Counted from the stretch's first letter, positions 24,972-34,703 are shown. The stretch: DNA of 63,291 nt from an uncultured Porphyromonadaceae bacterium (GCA_949285425.1 CASEAJ010000039.1:1-63291); one strand, 5' to 3'. The notes: a model not told the origin generated them from the letters alone. Program-made: numbers and translations.

Positions 24972-26915
24972 TCAGTCCATTTTAGTTTTCAAACCCTCCA
25001 ATTCCTCGCTCAACAACTCCCATTCATACATTTTTTGCTCCAGCTCATGCTGTTTTTTCTGATACATCTTCAAGAATTCTGGATCAGATGCCTTCTCCGG
25101 CAATTCGAGCTGCTTCGTCATATCGGATATTTCATTTTCCAATGCCGTTACCGCATTTTCTGCCAGTTCAACGTCTTTTTCCGCCTTACGTATTTTCCGG
25201 TTCAACTCCTTGCGTGCTTCATAACTCAACTTGTTCTCTGACACAGCCTTCGGTTGCTCCTGAGCCGTTGTTCTGACTTGTGTATTCACTTCCAATTCAC
25301 GCAAACTGTCCATTTTTTTATTGCGCAGAAAGTCATAAATGCCTCCCAAATGCTCACGTATCTTTTTATTGCCGAATTCATACACTTTCGTTACCAACCC
25401 ATCGAGAAACTCACGGTCGTGCGACACAATAATGGCCGTCCCATCGAAAGCCTTCAATGCATCTTTCAACACATCTTTCGAACGCATGTCCAAATGATTG
25501 GTAGGCTCATCGAGTATCAGCAGGTTTACCGGTTCCAAAAGCAAGCGTATCATGGCCAAACGGCTGCGCTCACCTCCCGAAAGCACCTTGACCTTTTTGT
25601 CTATGGCTTCCCCACCGAACATGAAAGCTCCCAGAATATCCCGTATTTTTGTGCGTATGTCACCGACAGCCACATAATCTATGGTTTCAAAAACAGTGCG
25701 ATTCTCATCCAACAAAGAAGCCTGATTTTGGGCAAAATATCCTATTTTGACATTGTGACCCAACTTCAACTTACCGGAATACTCTATTTCGTTCATGATA
25801 CACTTTACAAGCGTACTCTTTCCCTCTCCGTTTCTGCCTACAAACGCCACTTTCTCTCCCCGGTTGATGGTCAAATCAATATTGTCCAGTATCAAATGGT
25901 CTCCATAAGCTTTCGACAAATGTTCTATCTCAACAGGAATGCTCCCCGAACGCGGAGCTGGCGGAAACTTCATGTTAAGCCGCGAATTGTCTTCCAAATC
26001 AACCTCAATACGTTCTATCTTTTCCAACTGCTTGATACGCGACTGCACCTGCACCGCTTTTGTCGCTTTATAACGAAAACGTTCAATGAAGTCTTCCGTA
26101 TCCTGAATCATCTTCTGCTGATTCTCATAAGCACGTATCTGTTGCTCACGACGTTCCTTGCGCAGTTCCAAATACTTGGAATAGTTCACATTGTAATCAT
26201 ATATTTTACCAAGAGATATTTCTATGGTCCGGTTGGTAACTGCATCGATAAATGCTTTGTCATGCGAGACCAATATAATGGCACTGTCCGAAGTCATCAA
26301 AAAATTCTCCAACCATTGAATTGATTCTATGTCAAGATGATTGGTTGGTTCATCGAGCAAAAGCACATCGGTACGTTGCAGCAGAATTTTGGCCAATTCT
26401 ATTCTCATGCGCCATCCTCCGCTAAACTCCGAACACTGCCGGTGAAAATCAGACCGTAAAAAACCCAGCCCGAGCAAGGTTTTTTCAATGTCGGCATGGA
26501 AATTTCCCGCATTCACAATTTGCAAATGTTCGTTTGCATGGGTCAACCGGTCAATCAAGGCCTGATAACCTTCACTCTCATAATCGGTTCTTTCTGCCAG
26601 TTCCACATTCATTCGCTCTATCTCTGCCTGTAGCCGTGTAATGTGTTCAAAAGCCTTTTCTGCTTCTTCAAAAACCGTCGTGCCGTCATTATGAATCATG
26701 TGCTGTGGCAAATAGCCTATGGAAATGTCCTTCGGCATGAGCACACTACCACGGGTCGGCTGCTGTTTCCCGGCAAAAATGCGCAGCAATGTCGTTTTTC
26801 CCGCACCGTTTTTACCCACCAAGGCAATCCGGTCTTTCGGGTTGACCAGAAAACCTATATCATCAAAAAGAGGATTCCCTCCAAATTCAACTGTAAGATG
26901 TTCTACTGAAATCAT
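24972..26915 (-). CDS. ABC-F family ATP-binding protein
   Basis: Soluble duplicated ATPase of about 647 residues with no membrane segments. NBD1 has Walker A GKNGAGKTT (34-42), signature FSGGWRMRIELA and LLLDEPTNHLD. An inter-domain linker rich in charged helices follows. NBD2 has GRNGEGKSTLV, LSGGERSRLAMI and LILDEPTNHLD. A C-terminal coiled coil covers about 560-647. ABC-F proteins act on the ribosome as translation factors or antibiotic-protection factors; the C-terminal extension resembles the Uup/YdiF branch. The ATG at 26915 (MISVEHLTVEF) is chosen over the frame start at 26948. Confidence 0.92.
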   Translation of the reverse strand: MISVEHLTVEFGGNPLFDDIGFLVNPKDRIALVGKNGAGKTTLLRIFAGKQQPTRGSVLMPKDISIGYLPQHMIHNDGTTVFEEAEKAFEHITRLQAEIERMNVELAERTDYESEGYQALIDRLTHANEHLQIVNAGNFHADIEKTLLGLGFLRSDFHRQCSEFSGGWRMRIELAKILLQRTDVLLLDEPTNHLDIESIQWLENFLMTSDSAIILVSHDKAFIDAVTNRTIEISLGKIYDYNVNYSKYLELRKERREQQIRAYENQQKMIQDTEDFIERFRYKATKAVQVQSRIKQLEKIERIEVDLEDNSRLNMKFPPAPRSGSIPVEIEHLSKAYGDHLILDNIDLTINRGEKVAFVGRNGEGKSTLVKCIMNEIEYSGKLKLGHNVKIGYFAQNQASLLDENRTVFETIDYVAVGDIRTKIRDILGAFMFGGEAIDKKVKVLSGGERSRLAMIRLLLEPVNLLILDEPTNHLDMRSKDVLKDALKAFDGTAIIVSHDREFLDGLVTKVYEFGNKKIREHLGGIYDFLRNKKMDSLRELEVNTQVRTTAQEQPKAVSENKLSYEARKELNRKIRKAEKDVELAENAVTALENEISDMTKQLELPEKASDPEFLKMYQKKQHELEQKMYEWELLSEELEGLKTKMD

Positions 26916-26991
26916 ACTCTCCCTAATCCAAGAGATTTTTAATAACACACATTATTATAATTGTTCCGTCTCCAGGTACCATTTCAAAGAT

Positions 26992-28095
26992 TCATTCGAC
27001 GAGACCGGCCTGGTTTTGCTTTCTGTCCAACAGCCTCCACAAGATGAACGTCAATACAATCATACTTCCGAGTGATACAGCTGCCAGCATACCAATAGAC
27101 CAATTACGTCCCAACACACCCAAAGCAATAAAAAACACACTTACTACCAACAGGACAAACGTAACCTGACGATGCTTCAATCCCATTCTAAGCAGCAAAT
27201 GATGAATATGATTCTTATCTGGGGCAAAAGGAGAACGGCCATTTTTCATACGGGTCAGCATCACCCGCATCGTATCGAACAAGGGTACCATCAATACACA
27301 AATAGCCACCGATGGAGCCGCCGGCACAGCATAAGGAGCAGGAACCGTATGTGAAGCATTCATTTCACAAAACTGGCATACAAACAAATAAATCATGTAT
27401 CCCAAAAACAGCGAACCGCAATCGCCCATGAATATCTTGTTGCTTCCGCCAAAAACATTGTAGATGAAAAACACGGCCAGCGCCCCAACTAACGTAAACG
27501 AGCAAATGGCCAGATTATGATTGCCGGTCAGCATAAAATATACTCCAAAAAACAAGCAATACAATATTCCCAAACCGGATGCCAGCCCGTCAACTCCATC
27601 TATAAGGTTCAAGGCATTGTTCAGCACGACAAACACAAAAAACGAAACTGTATAACTCAACCACAACGGAAGTTCATATATGCCTAAAAAGCCATGGAAG
27701 CTGGTCAGTCTGAAATCGCTGACCACAATAACGAAAAAACCGCTAATCAGCTGGCCCAACAATTTCCACGAAGCCCGGATATCAATCAAATCGTCTACAA
27801 AGCCAACCAACAGAATAATGAATATCCCCACAAATGTAAACTGGAGTTTATCAATGACCTGATACGAAAACAAGGCCACCGTAAGAAAAAAGGCAATGAA
27901 TATATTCACTCCACCCACATTGGGCACAGCACCTTCATGCGAGGTCCGTTTATTGGGCTTTACCACAAAATCGCGTTGTTTTGCCACCCTCACCACCGCA
28001 GGCATACAAACCAACCCTATGAGGAACGACATAAATGCCGACACATACGGGTATTCCGAAAAAAACTGAACTATTGTATTATATATATTATACAT
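26992..28095 (-). CDS. WecA/MraY-type undecaprenyl-phosphate sugar-1-phosphate transferase
   Basis: A 367-residue polytopic inner-membrane enzyme, about ten to eleven membrane segments. Cytosolic loops keep the family motifs: DD in GFVDDLIDI (101-102), NLIDGVDGLASG (163-174) and the histidine motif NHIHHLLLRMG. It would load the first sugar phosphate, probably HexNAc-1-P, onto undecaprenyl phosphate for surface polysaccharide or O-antigen assembly. It is followed upstream by the CapD-like gene on the same strand. Confidence 0.9.
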   Translation of the reverse strand: MYNIYNTIVQFFSEYPYVSAFMSFLIGLVCMPAVVRVAKQRDFVVKPNKRTSHEGAVPNVGGVNIFIAFFLTVALFSYQVIDKLQFTFVGIFIILLVGFVDDLIDIRASWKLLGQLISGFFVIVVSDFRLTSFHGFLGIYELPLWLSYTVSFFVFVVLNNALNLIDGVDGLASGLGILYCLFFGVYFMLTGNHNLAICSFTLVGALAVFFIYNVFGGSNKIFMGDCGSLFLGYMIYLFVCQFCEMNASHTVPAPYAVPAAPSVAICVLMVPLFDTMRVMLTRMKNGRSPFAPDKNHIHHLLLRMGLKHRQVTFVLLVVSVFFIALGVLGRNWSIGMLAAVSLGSMIVLTFILWRLLDRKQNQAGLVE

Positions 28096-28133
28096 TTACA
28101 CGACAATAAAAAACATGCTACAAAGAAAAACAA

Positions 28134-30095
28134 TTACTCCTTCTTTATATCCAAAATCTCGTATGGAGAATTATTGCTCAAAAACTCAGGAACTATTTTT
28201 TTCATCTGGGCCACAACCAGATAATCCTTACATTGATTCGCAAAACCAATCAGCTCATCTATCATTGCACTCACATTTTCATAACTATATTCCTGCACTT
28301 TGGCAATCATAATCTTAGGATGATGCGTCGCTATGGTTGTTTCTTTCTTGTTCAGCAGTTCTTCATATAGTTTTTCACCCGGCCTCAGTCCGGTATAAAC
28401 TATTTCCATGTCTTCTCCAAGTCTGTAGCCGGCCAAACGTATCATCTTCTTTGCCAAATCCACTATCTTCACCGGTTCACCCATATCGAAAATGTAGATT
28501 TCGCCTCCGTTTCCCATGGCACCGGCTTCAAGCACCAACATGCAAGCCTCCGGTATGGTCATGAAATAGCGGATGATATCAGGATGAGTCACCGTAACAG
28601 GACCTCCGCTTTCTATCTGCTTTTTAAAATAGGGAATGACAGAGCCGTTCGAGCCCAACACATTGCCGAAGCGAGTCGTTATGAATTTTGTACTCCCCTC
28701 GCCCCTCTCCGCAATCTTTCGATTGAGCGACTGCACATATATTTCGGCAATGCGTTTCGACGCCCCCATTACATTGGTCGGATTCACCGCCTTGTCGGTA
28801 GATACCATGACAAAACGCTCTACTCCATATTTCACAGCCAGATCAGCCATATTCCTCGTACCTTGCACATTGGCGAGAACACTTTCTACCGGGTTTTCTT
28901 CCATCAGAGGTACATGCTTATAGGCTGCAGCATGGTAAATGACATTCGGACGGTACAAACTGACCAAATGCTCCATACGTTCCTTGTTACGCACATCTCC
29001 CAAAAACACGCAGAAATGCTGTTCCGGATACTTGTTGTTCAAATCCAGCCTCAACTCATGCATAGGAGACTCCGCCTGATCCAGCAACACAATCAGACTC
29101 GGACGAAACTTCACCACCTGATGCACAATTTCATTTCCTATAGAGCCGGCCGCTCCTGTTATAAGCACCACCTTATCCTTCAACTGCCTTGCTATGTTCT
29201 CTGTCGATATATTTATCTGAGGACGTTCCAACAAATCCTCTATCTGAATCGACTTGATTTGCCTGGGCATCGGCATGTCGTTTTTCCAAATGCTCATAGG
29301 CGACGATGTCAACACAGTCATGTTGTGATTCAAAAACAAATCCAGGTCCTTATTCAGGTTTACATTTTTCAATTTCAACGGTGACACTATCACAGCCTTG
29401 GCCTTTTTGGATATGACCGTATTCATTGTTTCTTCATCGAGCCGATAAACCTTCAAGCCCATGATAAAACTTTGCGTAACATTCTTCTCATCTTCTATGA
29501 AGCCGACCAGTTTATATTGCGTGTTGGGGTCGGTCCGTAACATTTTCGCAATACCTATTGCAGCCGCCTTTGTCCCGTAAATCATAACAGGAGTAACATA
29601 TATGCCTCTTTGGGTAAATGCATCGTACACTATTTTTGAAACCAATCTGACAGGAAACAACAATGTAAACGCAAAAACCGGATACATAAACAAACTCACA
29701 TTGGAAAAAAGATACATTCCACTGGAGAACAAACAAATATAATTGATTGCCAACAAGACAAGTACATTGGAGATGACCGCCATCAACAACTTGCCCGCAT
29801 CCACATAGCTTGAATAACGCAAGACACCGGAGTAGGTATGAAACACCCAAAAGAAAAGCAACTGCACACAAACTGTGATTACAGCTCCCCATAACGGCGA
29901 AACCAGTACATGCGCTTCATAAAACCCCGGGGATATTTTCGCTGCCAAATAGACAGACAAAAGTGCTACAAACAAAGAAATACAGACATCCACAAAAAGC
30001 ACGACCCAACGCGGCAAATAGCTCAACGATGACAAATGGGAAAACACATCTGACTTTTTCAACAAATGAAAACCATCTTTTAACCAACTGCTCAT
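28134..30095 (-). CDS. CapD/FlaA1-like UDP-sugar 4,6-dehydratase, membrane-bound
   Basis: A protein of about 653 residues. Four N-terminal membrane helices (about 30-140) and a CoA-binding-like domain precede the extended SDR domain with GAAGSIGNEIV, the YHAAAYKHVPLMEEN block and the NVMGASKRIAE active-site region. Such enzymes convert UDP-GlcNAc-type sugars for capsule or O-antigen. It is paired with the initiating transferase gene 38 bp downstream. The start MSSWLK at 30095 is chosen; the frame is open to 30125. No other glycan genes follow in the window. Confidence 0.9.
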   Translation of the reverse strand: MSSWLKDGFHLLKKSDVFSHLSSLSYLPRWVVLFVDVCISLFVALLSVYLAAKISPGFYEAHVLVSPLWGAVITVCVQLLFFWVFHTYSGVLRYSSYVDAGKLLMAVISNVLVLLAINYICLFSSGMYLFSNVSLFMYPVFAFTLLFPVRLVSKIVYDAFTQRGIYVTPVMIYGTKAAAIGIAKMLRTDPNTQYKLVGFIEDEKNVTQSFIMGLKVYRLDEETMNTVISKKAKAVIVSPLKLKNVNLNKDLDLFLNHNMTVLTSSPMSIWKNDMPMPRQIKSIQIEDLLERPQINISTENIARQLKDKVVLITGAAGSIGNEIVHQVVKFRPSLIVLLDQAESPMHELRLDLNNKYPEQHFCVFLGDVRNKERMEHLVSLYRPNVIYHAAAYKHVPLMEENPVESVLANVQGTRNMADLAVKYGVERFVMVSTDKAVNPTNVMGASKRIAEIYVQSLNRKIAERGEGSTKFITTRFGNVLGSNGSVIPYFKKQIESGGPVTVTHPDIIRYFMTIPEACMLVLEAGAMGNGGEIYIFDMGEPVKIVDLAKKMIRLAGYRLGEDMEIVYTGLRPGEKLYEELLNKKETTIATHHPKIMIAKVQEYSYENVSAMIDELIGFANQCKDYLVVAQMKKIVPEFLSNNSPYEILDIKKE

Positions 30096-30125
30096 AACAT
30101 TTAAAATTTGCATTTCTACAAGCAA

Positions 30126-30561
30126 TAAAGAACAAAAGCCTGGCCATCCGGTTGTTTTTGTTCACGAGACAAAGATACGTTTTTAATGCGTAAATACCCT
30201 CATCATGTGGAGACATTATTATGTAACATTGCAGAAAACAAACCACAAAACAAACGGTTTCATATTTTTCTGTCTTGTTTTAGACCCACAACGTTTTTTC
30301 ATCACACGGGCCAATGTCCTGTTTTTATACTGACATTTTTATCGTCCCACAGCTGTGGGACTAATGTATCACAGCTGTGAGACAATTGTTTCATTACTGT
30401 GAGACTAATGTCCCACAGCTGTGGGACGACAACTTCATCGGCATATACACACGAAACAGGCCGGAATAAAAGAAAAAAAGCTGGGTGATATACGTCAAAT
30501 GAAGAGAAAAAAATGATATGGAGTTTCAAAGACTATTTTCGACACACTGTCAGCCATACAG
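30126..30561. other. 436-bp gene-free region with array C
   Basis: Between prmC and the CapD-like gene, both on the minus strand. Apart from the 22-bp array at 30343-30430 I see no RNA gene, clear terminator or promoter. Confidence 0.5.
30343..30430. repeat. 22-bp palindromic tandem array C
   Basis: Exactly four 22-bp units (30343-30364, 30365-30386, 30387-30408, 30409-30430). Units 1 and 4 carry the perfect 18-bp palindrome GTCCCACAGCTGTGGGAC. Unit 2 keeps TCACAGCTGTGA and unit 3 is degenerate. The whole array is close to self-complementary. Confidence 0.85.
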
Positions 30562-31419
30562 TCATTTTTCAGACCCAACGCACTGCACGGCTCTCACCAT
30601 ACGGTCGTTTCCCGCCAAATCGCGACGCAACTCCACATCGCAGAAACGCAAGTTCCGGAGCAACTCTACAACAGCCCGTCCGGCATCATAATGTATTTCA
30701 AAATAAATCCGGCCACCCACACGTAAATGTTGACGGGCAAATGTGGCTATTCTTTCGTAAAACAGTAACGGCCGGCTATCCGGAACAAACAGAGCCAATG
30801 GCGGTTCGTAATCCAGTACTTGCCTTGCCATACGAGCTTTTTCGTGTTCAGGAATATAGGGAGGATTGCTCACAATGATATCCCATTTTTCATCCATTAC
30901 CGGATTCTGCAATATGTCACATTGCCTGAACCGCACCTGCACACCATGCAGCCGTGCATTGTACGAAGCCACCTGCAAAGCTTCAGAAGAGACATCAAAC
31001 GCATCCGCCTGCAAACCTGGCAGACGTTTTTTCAATGCGACCGGGATGCAACCGCTGCCCGTACCAATGTCCAACAAACGAACATCCGTCCGACTGCGGC
31101 ATTCACACTCCACCCACTCTACCAATTCTTCCGTTTCGGGCCGTGGTATCAGCACCGACCCGTTCACTGCAAACCGCAAACCGTAAAAATCCGCCTCACC
31201 CAAAACATATTGTACAGGTACCGCCTTTTTCAATTTTTCAACAAATGTGGCTATTTGTTTTCGCTGTTCCACAGAAAAAACCGTATCTTTGTTTACCAAA
31301 ACATCGGAACGTGACATTCCAGTCAACTTTTCTATCAACAGAAAAGCAATGTCTCTTGCCTCCGAAGCATCATAGAGGTCAAGAAGTTCGTTCTGTATAT
31401 AAATGAAGGTCTGTCGCAT
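30562..31419 (-). CDS. prmC: Peptide chain release factor N5-glutamine methyltransferase
   Basis: Methylates the GGQ glutamine of release factors. About 285 residues from the ATG at 31419 (MRQTFIYIQNELLDLYD); the frame is open further but that part lacks family similarity. The N-terminal helical bundle precedes IPRPETEELVEW (91-102), SAM motif LDIGTGSGCI (116-125) and catalytic NPPY (185-188). A near-consensus promoter lies only 8 bp before this start codon, so the transcript may be almost leaderless. The gene is divergent from the DUF3467-ribD unit. Confidence 0.93.
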   Translation of the reverse strand: MRQTFIYIQNELLDLYDASEARDIAFLLIEKLTGMSRSDVLVNKDTVFSVEQRKQIATFVEKLKKAVPVQYVLGEADFYGLRFAVNGSVLIPRPETEELVEWVECECRSRTDVRLLDIGTGSGCIPVALKKRLPGLQADAFDVSSEALQVASYNARLHGVQVRFRQCDILQNPVMDEKWDIIVSNPPYIPEHEKARMARQVLDYEPPLALFVPDSRPLLFYERIATFARQHLRVGGRIYFEIHYDAGRAVVELLRNLRFCDVELRRDLAGNDRMVRAVQCVGSEK

Positions 31420-31427
31420 AAGTGCTG

Positions 31428-31457
31428 CAAAGATATTGCTAATAGTAAAAAAACAAA
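31428..31457 (-). promoter_or_regulatory. Promoter of prmC
   Basis: On the minus strand TTTG (31457-31454), 18 bp, then TATCTTTG (31435-31428). Only 8 bp separate the -7 element from the ATG. Confidence 0.6.
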
Positions 31458-31473
31458 ACAACCAAACATAAAA

Positions 31474-31782
31474 ATGGAAAAACAAGAAAACCAAATCAAC
31501 ATCGAATTGTCAGCCGACATAGCAGAAGGCATCTACTCAAACCTGGCGGTTATCTCACACTCAACATCCGAGTTTGTCATTGACTTCATCCGCATCATGC
31601 CGGGTACCCCCAAAGCACATGTCAAATCGCGTATCATTCTCACCCCTGAACACGCCAAACGTCTGCTCTTTGCCTTGCAGGACAACATATCCAAGTTTGA
31701 AAGCCAGCACGGCAAGATAAACATGCCCGAAAACAGAAACAACCCGCCTATTCCCATGGGATTCGGCGGAGGCGAAGCATAA
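31474..31782 (+). CDS. DUF3467 domain-containing small protein
   Basis: A 102-residue protein matching DUF3467: QINIELSADIAEGIYSNLAVI, HSTSEFVIDFIRIMPG and KSRIILTPEHAKRLLFALQDNI, then a Pro/Gly-rich tail. It is widespread and small in Bacteroidota; function unknown. It lies 19 bp upstream of ribD on the same strand and is divergent from prmC. Confidence 0.85.
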   Translation: MEKQENQINIELSADIAEGIYSNLAVISHSTSEFVIDFIRIMPGTPKAHVKSRIILTPEHAKRLLFALQDNISKFESQHGKINMPENRNNPPIPMGFGGGEA

Positions 31783-31801
31783 CACATGCAAATTACAGGT
31801 T

Positions 31802-32881
31802 ATGGTTGAACCCTTCATATCACATGCCCGATACATGTCACGTTGTCTGCAACTGGCCAGAAAAGGAGCCGGCTTTGTTGCACCCAATCCCATGGTAGGA
31901 GCCATTATCGTACATAAAGGCGACATTATAGGCGAAGGTTATCATCGCCGTTTCGGAGGAGCACATGCCGAACCCAACGCCATCAACTCGGTAAAAGACA
32001 AATCTCTGTTACGGGAATCTACATTGTATGTCAGCCTGGAACCATGCTCACACTACGGCAAGACACCTCCATGTGCAGACCTTATCATATCATATGGCAT
32101 ACCACGGGTCATTATCGGTATGCTTGACCCCAACCCTCAAGTAGCCGGACGAGGTATACGCAAACTCAAGGAAGCCGGTGTGGAAGTCACGACGGGAATC
32201 ATGGAACAGGATTGCCGCGAATTGAACAAACATTTTCTCTGCTTCCACGAACAACACCGTCCCTACATATCATTAAAATGGGCTCAAACTGCCGACGGTT
32301 TCATCGACAACAAACGAGAGTCCGCCCAAGAACAGCCGCTCTGTATTTCGAATGACTTGACTCGCATTGTAACCCATAAGGAACGTACCGAGCATCAGGC
32401 CATACTGGTAGGAGCAAACACAGCTGTACTCGACGACCCAACCCTTACCGTGCGACATTGGAGCGGTCCGAACCCGATACGCATCGTTATTGATCCCAAC
32501 GGAAAGACAAGCAGAAACATCCATCTGTTTGATGGCAGCGTACCTACCATAATATATACAGGCCAAATGCAACATGAAAAAGAAGGAGAAAACACAAGCT
32601 ATATCACACTTGACTTCAACAACCCGAACGTATTATGGCATATATTGCAGAACATGTATGAACGCGGAATAAATTCCGTACTGGTGGAAGGAGGCGCATA
32701 TACATTGAATGAATTTATCCGACACGGTTTATGGGATGAAGCTCGAATAGAAATATCACCCTTACAAATAACCGATGGAGTAAAAGCACCTGCAATGACA
32801 TGTCTGCCAGTCAAAGCACAAGACTTTCAAGGTCATCGTTGCTTTTTCTACAGAAACAACGACAATCTGTACATGCCCTAA
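31802..32881 (+). CDS. ribD: Bifunctional riboflavin biosynthesis deaminase/reductase
   Basis: Catalyses the deamination and side-chain reduction of the pyrimidine intermediate in riboflavin synthesis. 359 residues: an N-terminal cytidine-deaminase-like domain with zinc ligands HAE (55-57), Cys82 and Cys91 in PCSHYGKTPPCADL, and a C-terminal reductase domain (about 150-355) with ISLKWAQTADGFI and ILVGANTAVLDDPTLTVR. The start at 31802 is adopted. The gene probably shares a transcript with DUF3467 and rsmI. Confidence 0.93.
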   Translation: MVEPFISHARYMSRCLQLARKGAGFVAPNPMVGAIIVHKGDIIGEGYHRRFGGAHAEPNAINSVKDKSLLRESTLYVSLEPCSHYGKTPPCADLIISYGIPRVIIGMLDPNPQVAGRGIRKLKEAGVEVTTGIMEQDCRELNKHFLCFHEQHRPYISLKWAQTADGFIDNKRESAQEQPLCISNDLTRIVTHKERTEHQAILVGANTAVLDDPTLTVRHWSGPNPIRIVIDPNGKTSRNIHLFDGSVPTIIYTGQMQHEKEGENTSYITLDFNNPNVLWHILQNMYERGINSVLVEGGAYTLNEFIRHGLWDEARIEISPLQITDGVKAPAMTCLPVKAQDFQGHRCFFYRNNDNLYMP

Positions 32882-32901
32882 CATAAAAACAAGAAATAGA
32901 C

Positions 32902-33576
32902 ATGAAACTGTACATTGTACCTACCCCTGTCGGCAACCTCGAAGACATGACCATACGGGCCATACGGGTATTAAAAGAAGTTGACCTGATATTGGCCGAA
33001 GACACACGTACCAGCAGTGTGTTGCTGAAACACTATGAGATATCAACCCCCACACACTCGCATCATAAATTCAATGAACATCAGACCGTCGATGCCGTAG
33101 TGCGCCAAATAAAAGGAGGAACAAATATCGCACTCATATCCGATGCCGGCACACCTGCCATTTCCGACCCCGGATTCCTGCTCGTACGGGCTTGCGTGGA
33201 ACAAGGCATTGAAGTTGAATGTCTGCCGGGAGCCACAGCATTCGTTCCTGCCCTGGTCTCATCCGGACTGCCAAATGACCGTTTCTTTTTTGAGGGTTTC
33301 CTTCCTCAGAAAAAAGGAAGGCAAACCAAACTGAAAGAATTGTCGGAACAAACTTGCACAATGATATTTTACGAATCTCCCTACCGGATAGTCAAAACGC
33401 TCACACAATTCTCCGAATATTTCGGAAGCGACAGACAGGCTTCCGTATCGAGAGAGATATCAAAAATGTATGAAGAAACGGTGCGAGGCACACTGGCCGA
33501 ATTAATAGAACATTTTACCCAACATGCGCCAAAAGGAGAGTTTGTCATTGTCGTCGCAGGAAAAACTGAAAAATAA
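32902..33576 (+). CDS. rsmI: 16S rRNA 2'-O-ribose C1402 methyltransferase
   Basis: A 224-residue RsmI with a canonical start MKLYIVPTPVGNLEDMT, RVLKEVDLILAEDTRTS, LISDAGTPAISDPGFLLV and the ECLPGATAFVPALVSSGLP SAM site. It follows ribD by 20 bp. It is clearly the main RsmI of the window; the gene at 24264 is a divergent relative. Confidence 0.93.
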   Translation: MKLYIVPTPVGNLEDMTIRAIRVLKEVDLILAEDTRTSSVLLKHYEISTPTHSHHKFNEHQTVDAVVRQIKGGTNIALISDAGTPAISDPGFLLVRACVEQGIEVECLPGATAFVPALVSSGLPNDRFFFEGFLPQKKGRQTKLKELSEQTCTMIFYESPYRIVKTLTQFSEYFGSDRQASVSREISKMYEETVRGTLAELIEHFTQHAPKGEFVIVVAGKTEK

Positions 33577-33594
33577 AAAAACATTTTCCTCCAA

Positions 33595-33642
33595 TCGTTT
33601 GTTACTATATAACAAAGACTTATAAAACAAAGTAACAAACGA
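33595..33642. other. Perfect 12-bp inverted repeat after rsmI
   Basis: TCGTTTGTTACT (33595-33606) and its exact complement AGTAACAAACGA (33631-33642) flank a 24-bp AT-rich loop. It lies 19 bp after rsmI. It lacks a U-tract, so it is either a weak transcript end or a regulator site for the lipoprotein gene downstream. Confidence 0.5.
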
Positions 33643-33817
33643 CAAACATATTGTTTATAAACCCGCTAAAACAACCTTTGTTCTGTCGAAAAATATTGTT
33701 GATTTTGAAAACGAAAGAATAAAAACAAACAAAACCTTGTTTAATAAAAAGTTATATTGTATTTTTACCCCGAAAAACGAATTAAGTCAACAGTAACACC
33801 ATAAATTAAAGAACTTT

Positions 33818-34678
33818 ATGAAATCAATAATCTATCCAAGTTTAGCGTTGGCGTTCATGCTTTCATTTGCTTCATGCGGATATGAGTCGCCAAAGTACAA
33901 AGCCCTAAAAGCACATACAGACTCCCTTGCTGTCATGAAACTGTCATTGGAAAAGGATGTAAAAGAATACTTGTATGTATTCAACCACATAGGGGAAAGT
34001 GCCGATAAAATAAAAGGGAAAGAGGCTGACCACATACAACAAATCAAAACCAAACTAAACAACGAAGCCAACGCACAGGTTAATGACAACATTGCCAAAC
34101 TGAACAGCTTGTTGCAAACCAATCAGGAAGAGATTGAGACTCTGAAAAAACAGGTAAGACACAATGCTTTCAAAGCAGCTGAGCTGAAACGCGAAGTAGA
34201 CCGAATCAATGCATTGCTTGAAGAAGAATGTGCAAAAACAGCTACTTTACAAAGCGATATTGCAAAAAAGGATTCTACACTTGCAGCATTGGACGCTACA
34301 CTGAAAGCACTTAATACAGAACTGGCCGAAGCCAAAAAACAACTTGCCGACCAGGCAGCGTTAATAGAACAATACAAAGATGAGCTTTTTTCGGGTTACT
34401 ACATAACCGGAAGCAAAGCAGATCTGAAAAAGAAAAAAGTACTTTCGGGAGGTTGCAAAAACACACTTTTTGCAGAAGGTGCCAAACAAGCCGATTTTAC
34501 CAAAGTAAATATTCTGGAAACAAAATCCATAAAACTGCCGGAATCGGTAAAAGGAAAGATTCTTTCAAGTCATCCGAAAGCATCATACAAACTGACAAAA
34601 GAAGGTAACGAAAAAACTCTCCAGATTATTAACCCCGAAGCATTCTGGAGTATCACAAAGTACCTGGTAATCAGATAA
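33818..34678 (+). CDS. Coiled-coil lipoprotein of unknown function
   Basis: A 286-residue predicted lipoprotein: hydrophobic signal with lipobox LSFASCG (Cys about 20). The central part, about 85-190, is heptad-like and rich in Lys, Glu, Ala and Leu, as in NNEANAQVNDNIAKLNSLLQ and EEIETLKKQVRHNAFKAAEL. The C-terminal part (about 195-286) looks beta-rich with GYYITGSKADLKKKKVLSGG and KLPESVKGKILSSHPKASYK. Similar proteins occur widely in Bacteroidota without a known function. It is followed by a strong terminator, so it is probably monocistronic. Confidence 0.75.
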   Translation: MKSIIYPSLALAFMLSFASCGYESPKYKALKAHTDSLAVMKLSLEKDVKEYLYVFNHIGESADKIKGKEADHIQQIKTKLNNEANAQVNDNIAKLNSLLQTNQEEIETLKKQVRHNAFKAAELKREVDRINALLEEECAKTATLQSDIAKKDSTLAALDATLKALNTELAEAKKQLADQAALIEQYKDELFSGYYITGSKADLKKKKVLSGGCKNTLFAEGAKQADFTKVNILETKSIKLPESVKGKILSSHPKASYKLTKEGNEKTLQIINPEAFWSITKYLVIR

Positions 34679-34703
34679 ACTATCAACAATACAAAAATTA
34701 CAG

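Noticed and set aside
25254..26324. 356-codon frame antisense to the ABC-F gene
   Set aside because: Overlaps a full ABC-F gene; composition is that of a complementary-strand shadow.
26992..30095. Capsule or exopolysaccharide locus
   Set aside because: Only the initiating transferase and a sugar dehydratase are present; no glycosyltransferases, flippase or polymerase are seen.
32273..32575. Frames antisense to ribD
   Set aside because: Shadow of a conserved enzyme, with no independent support.
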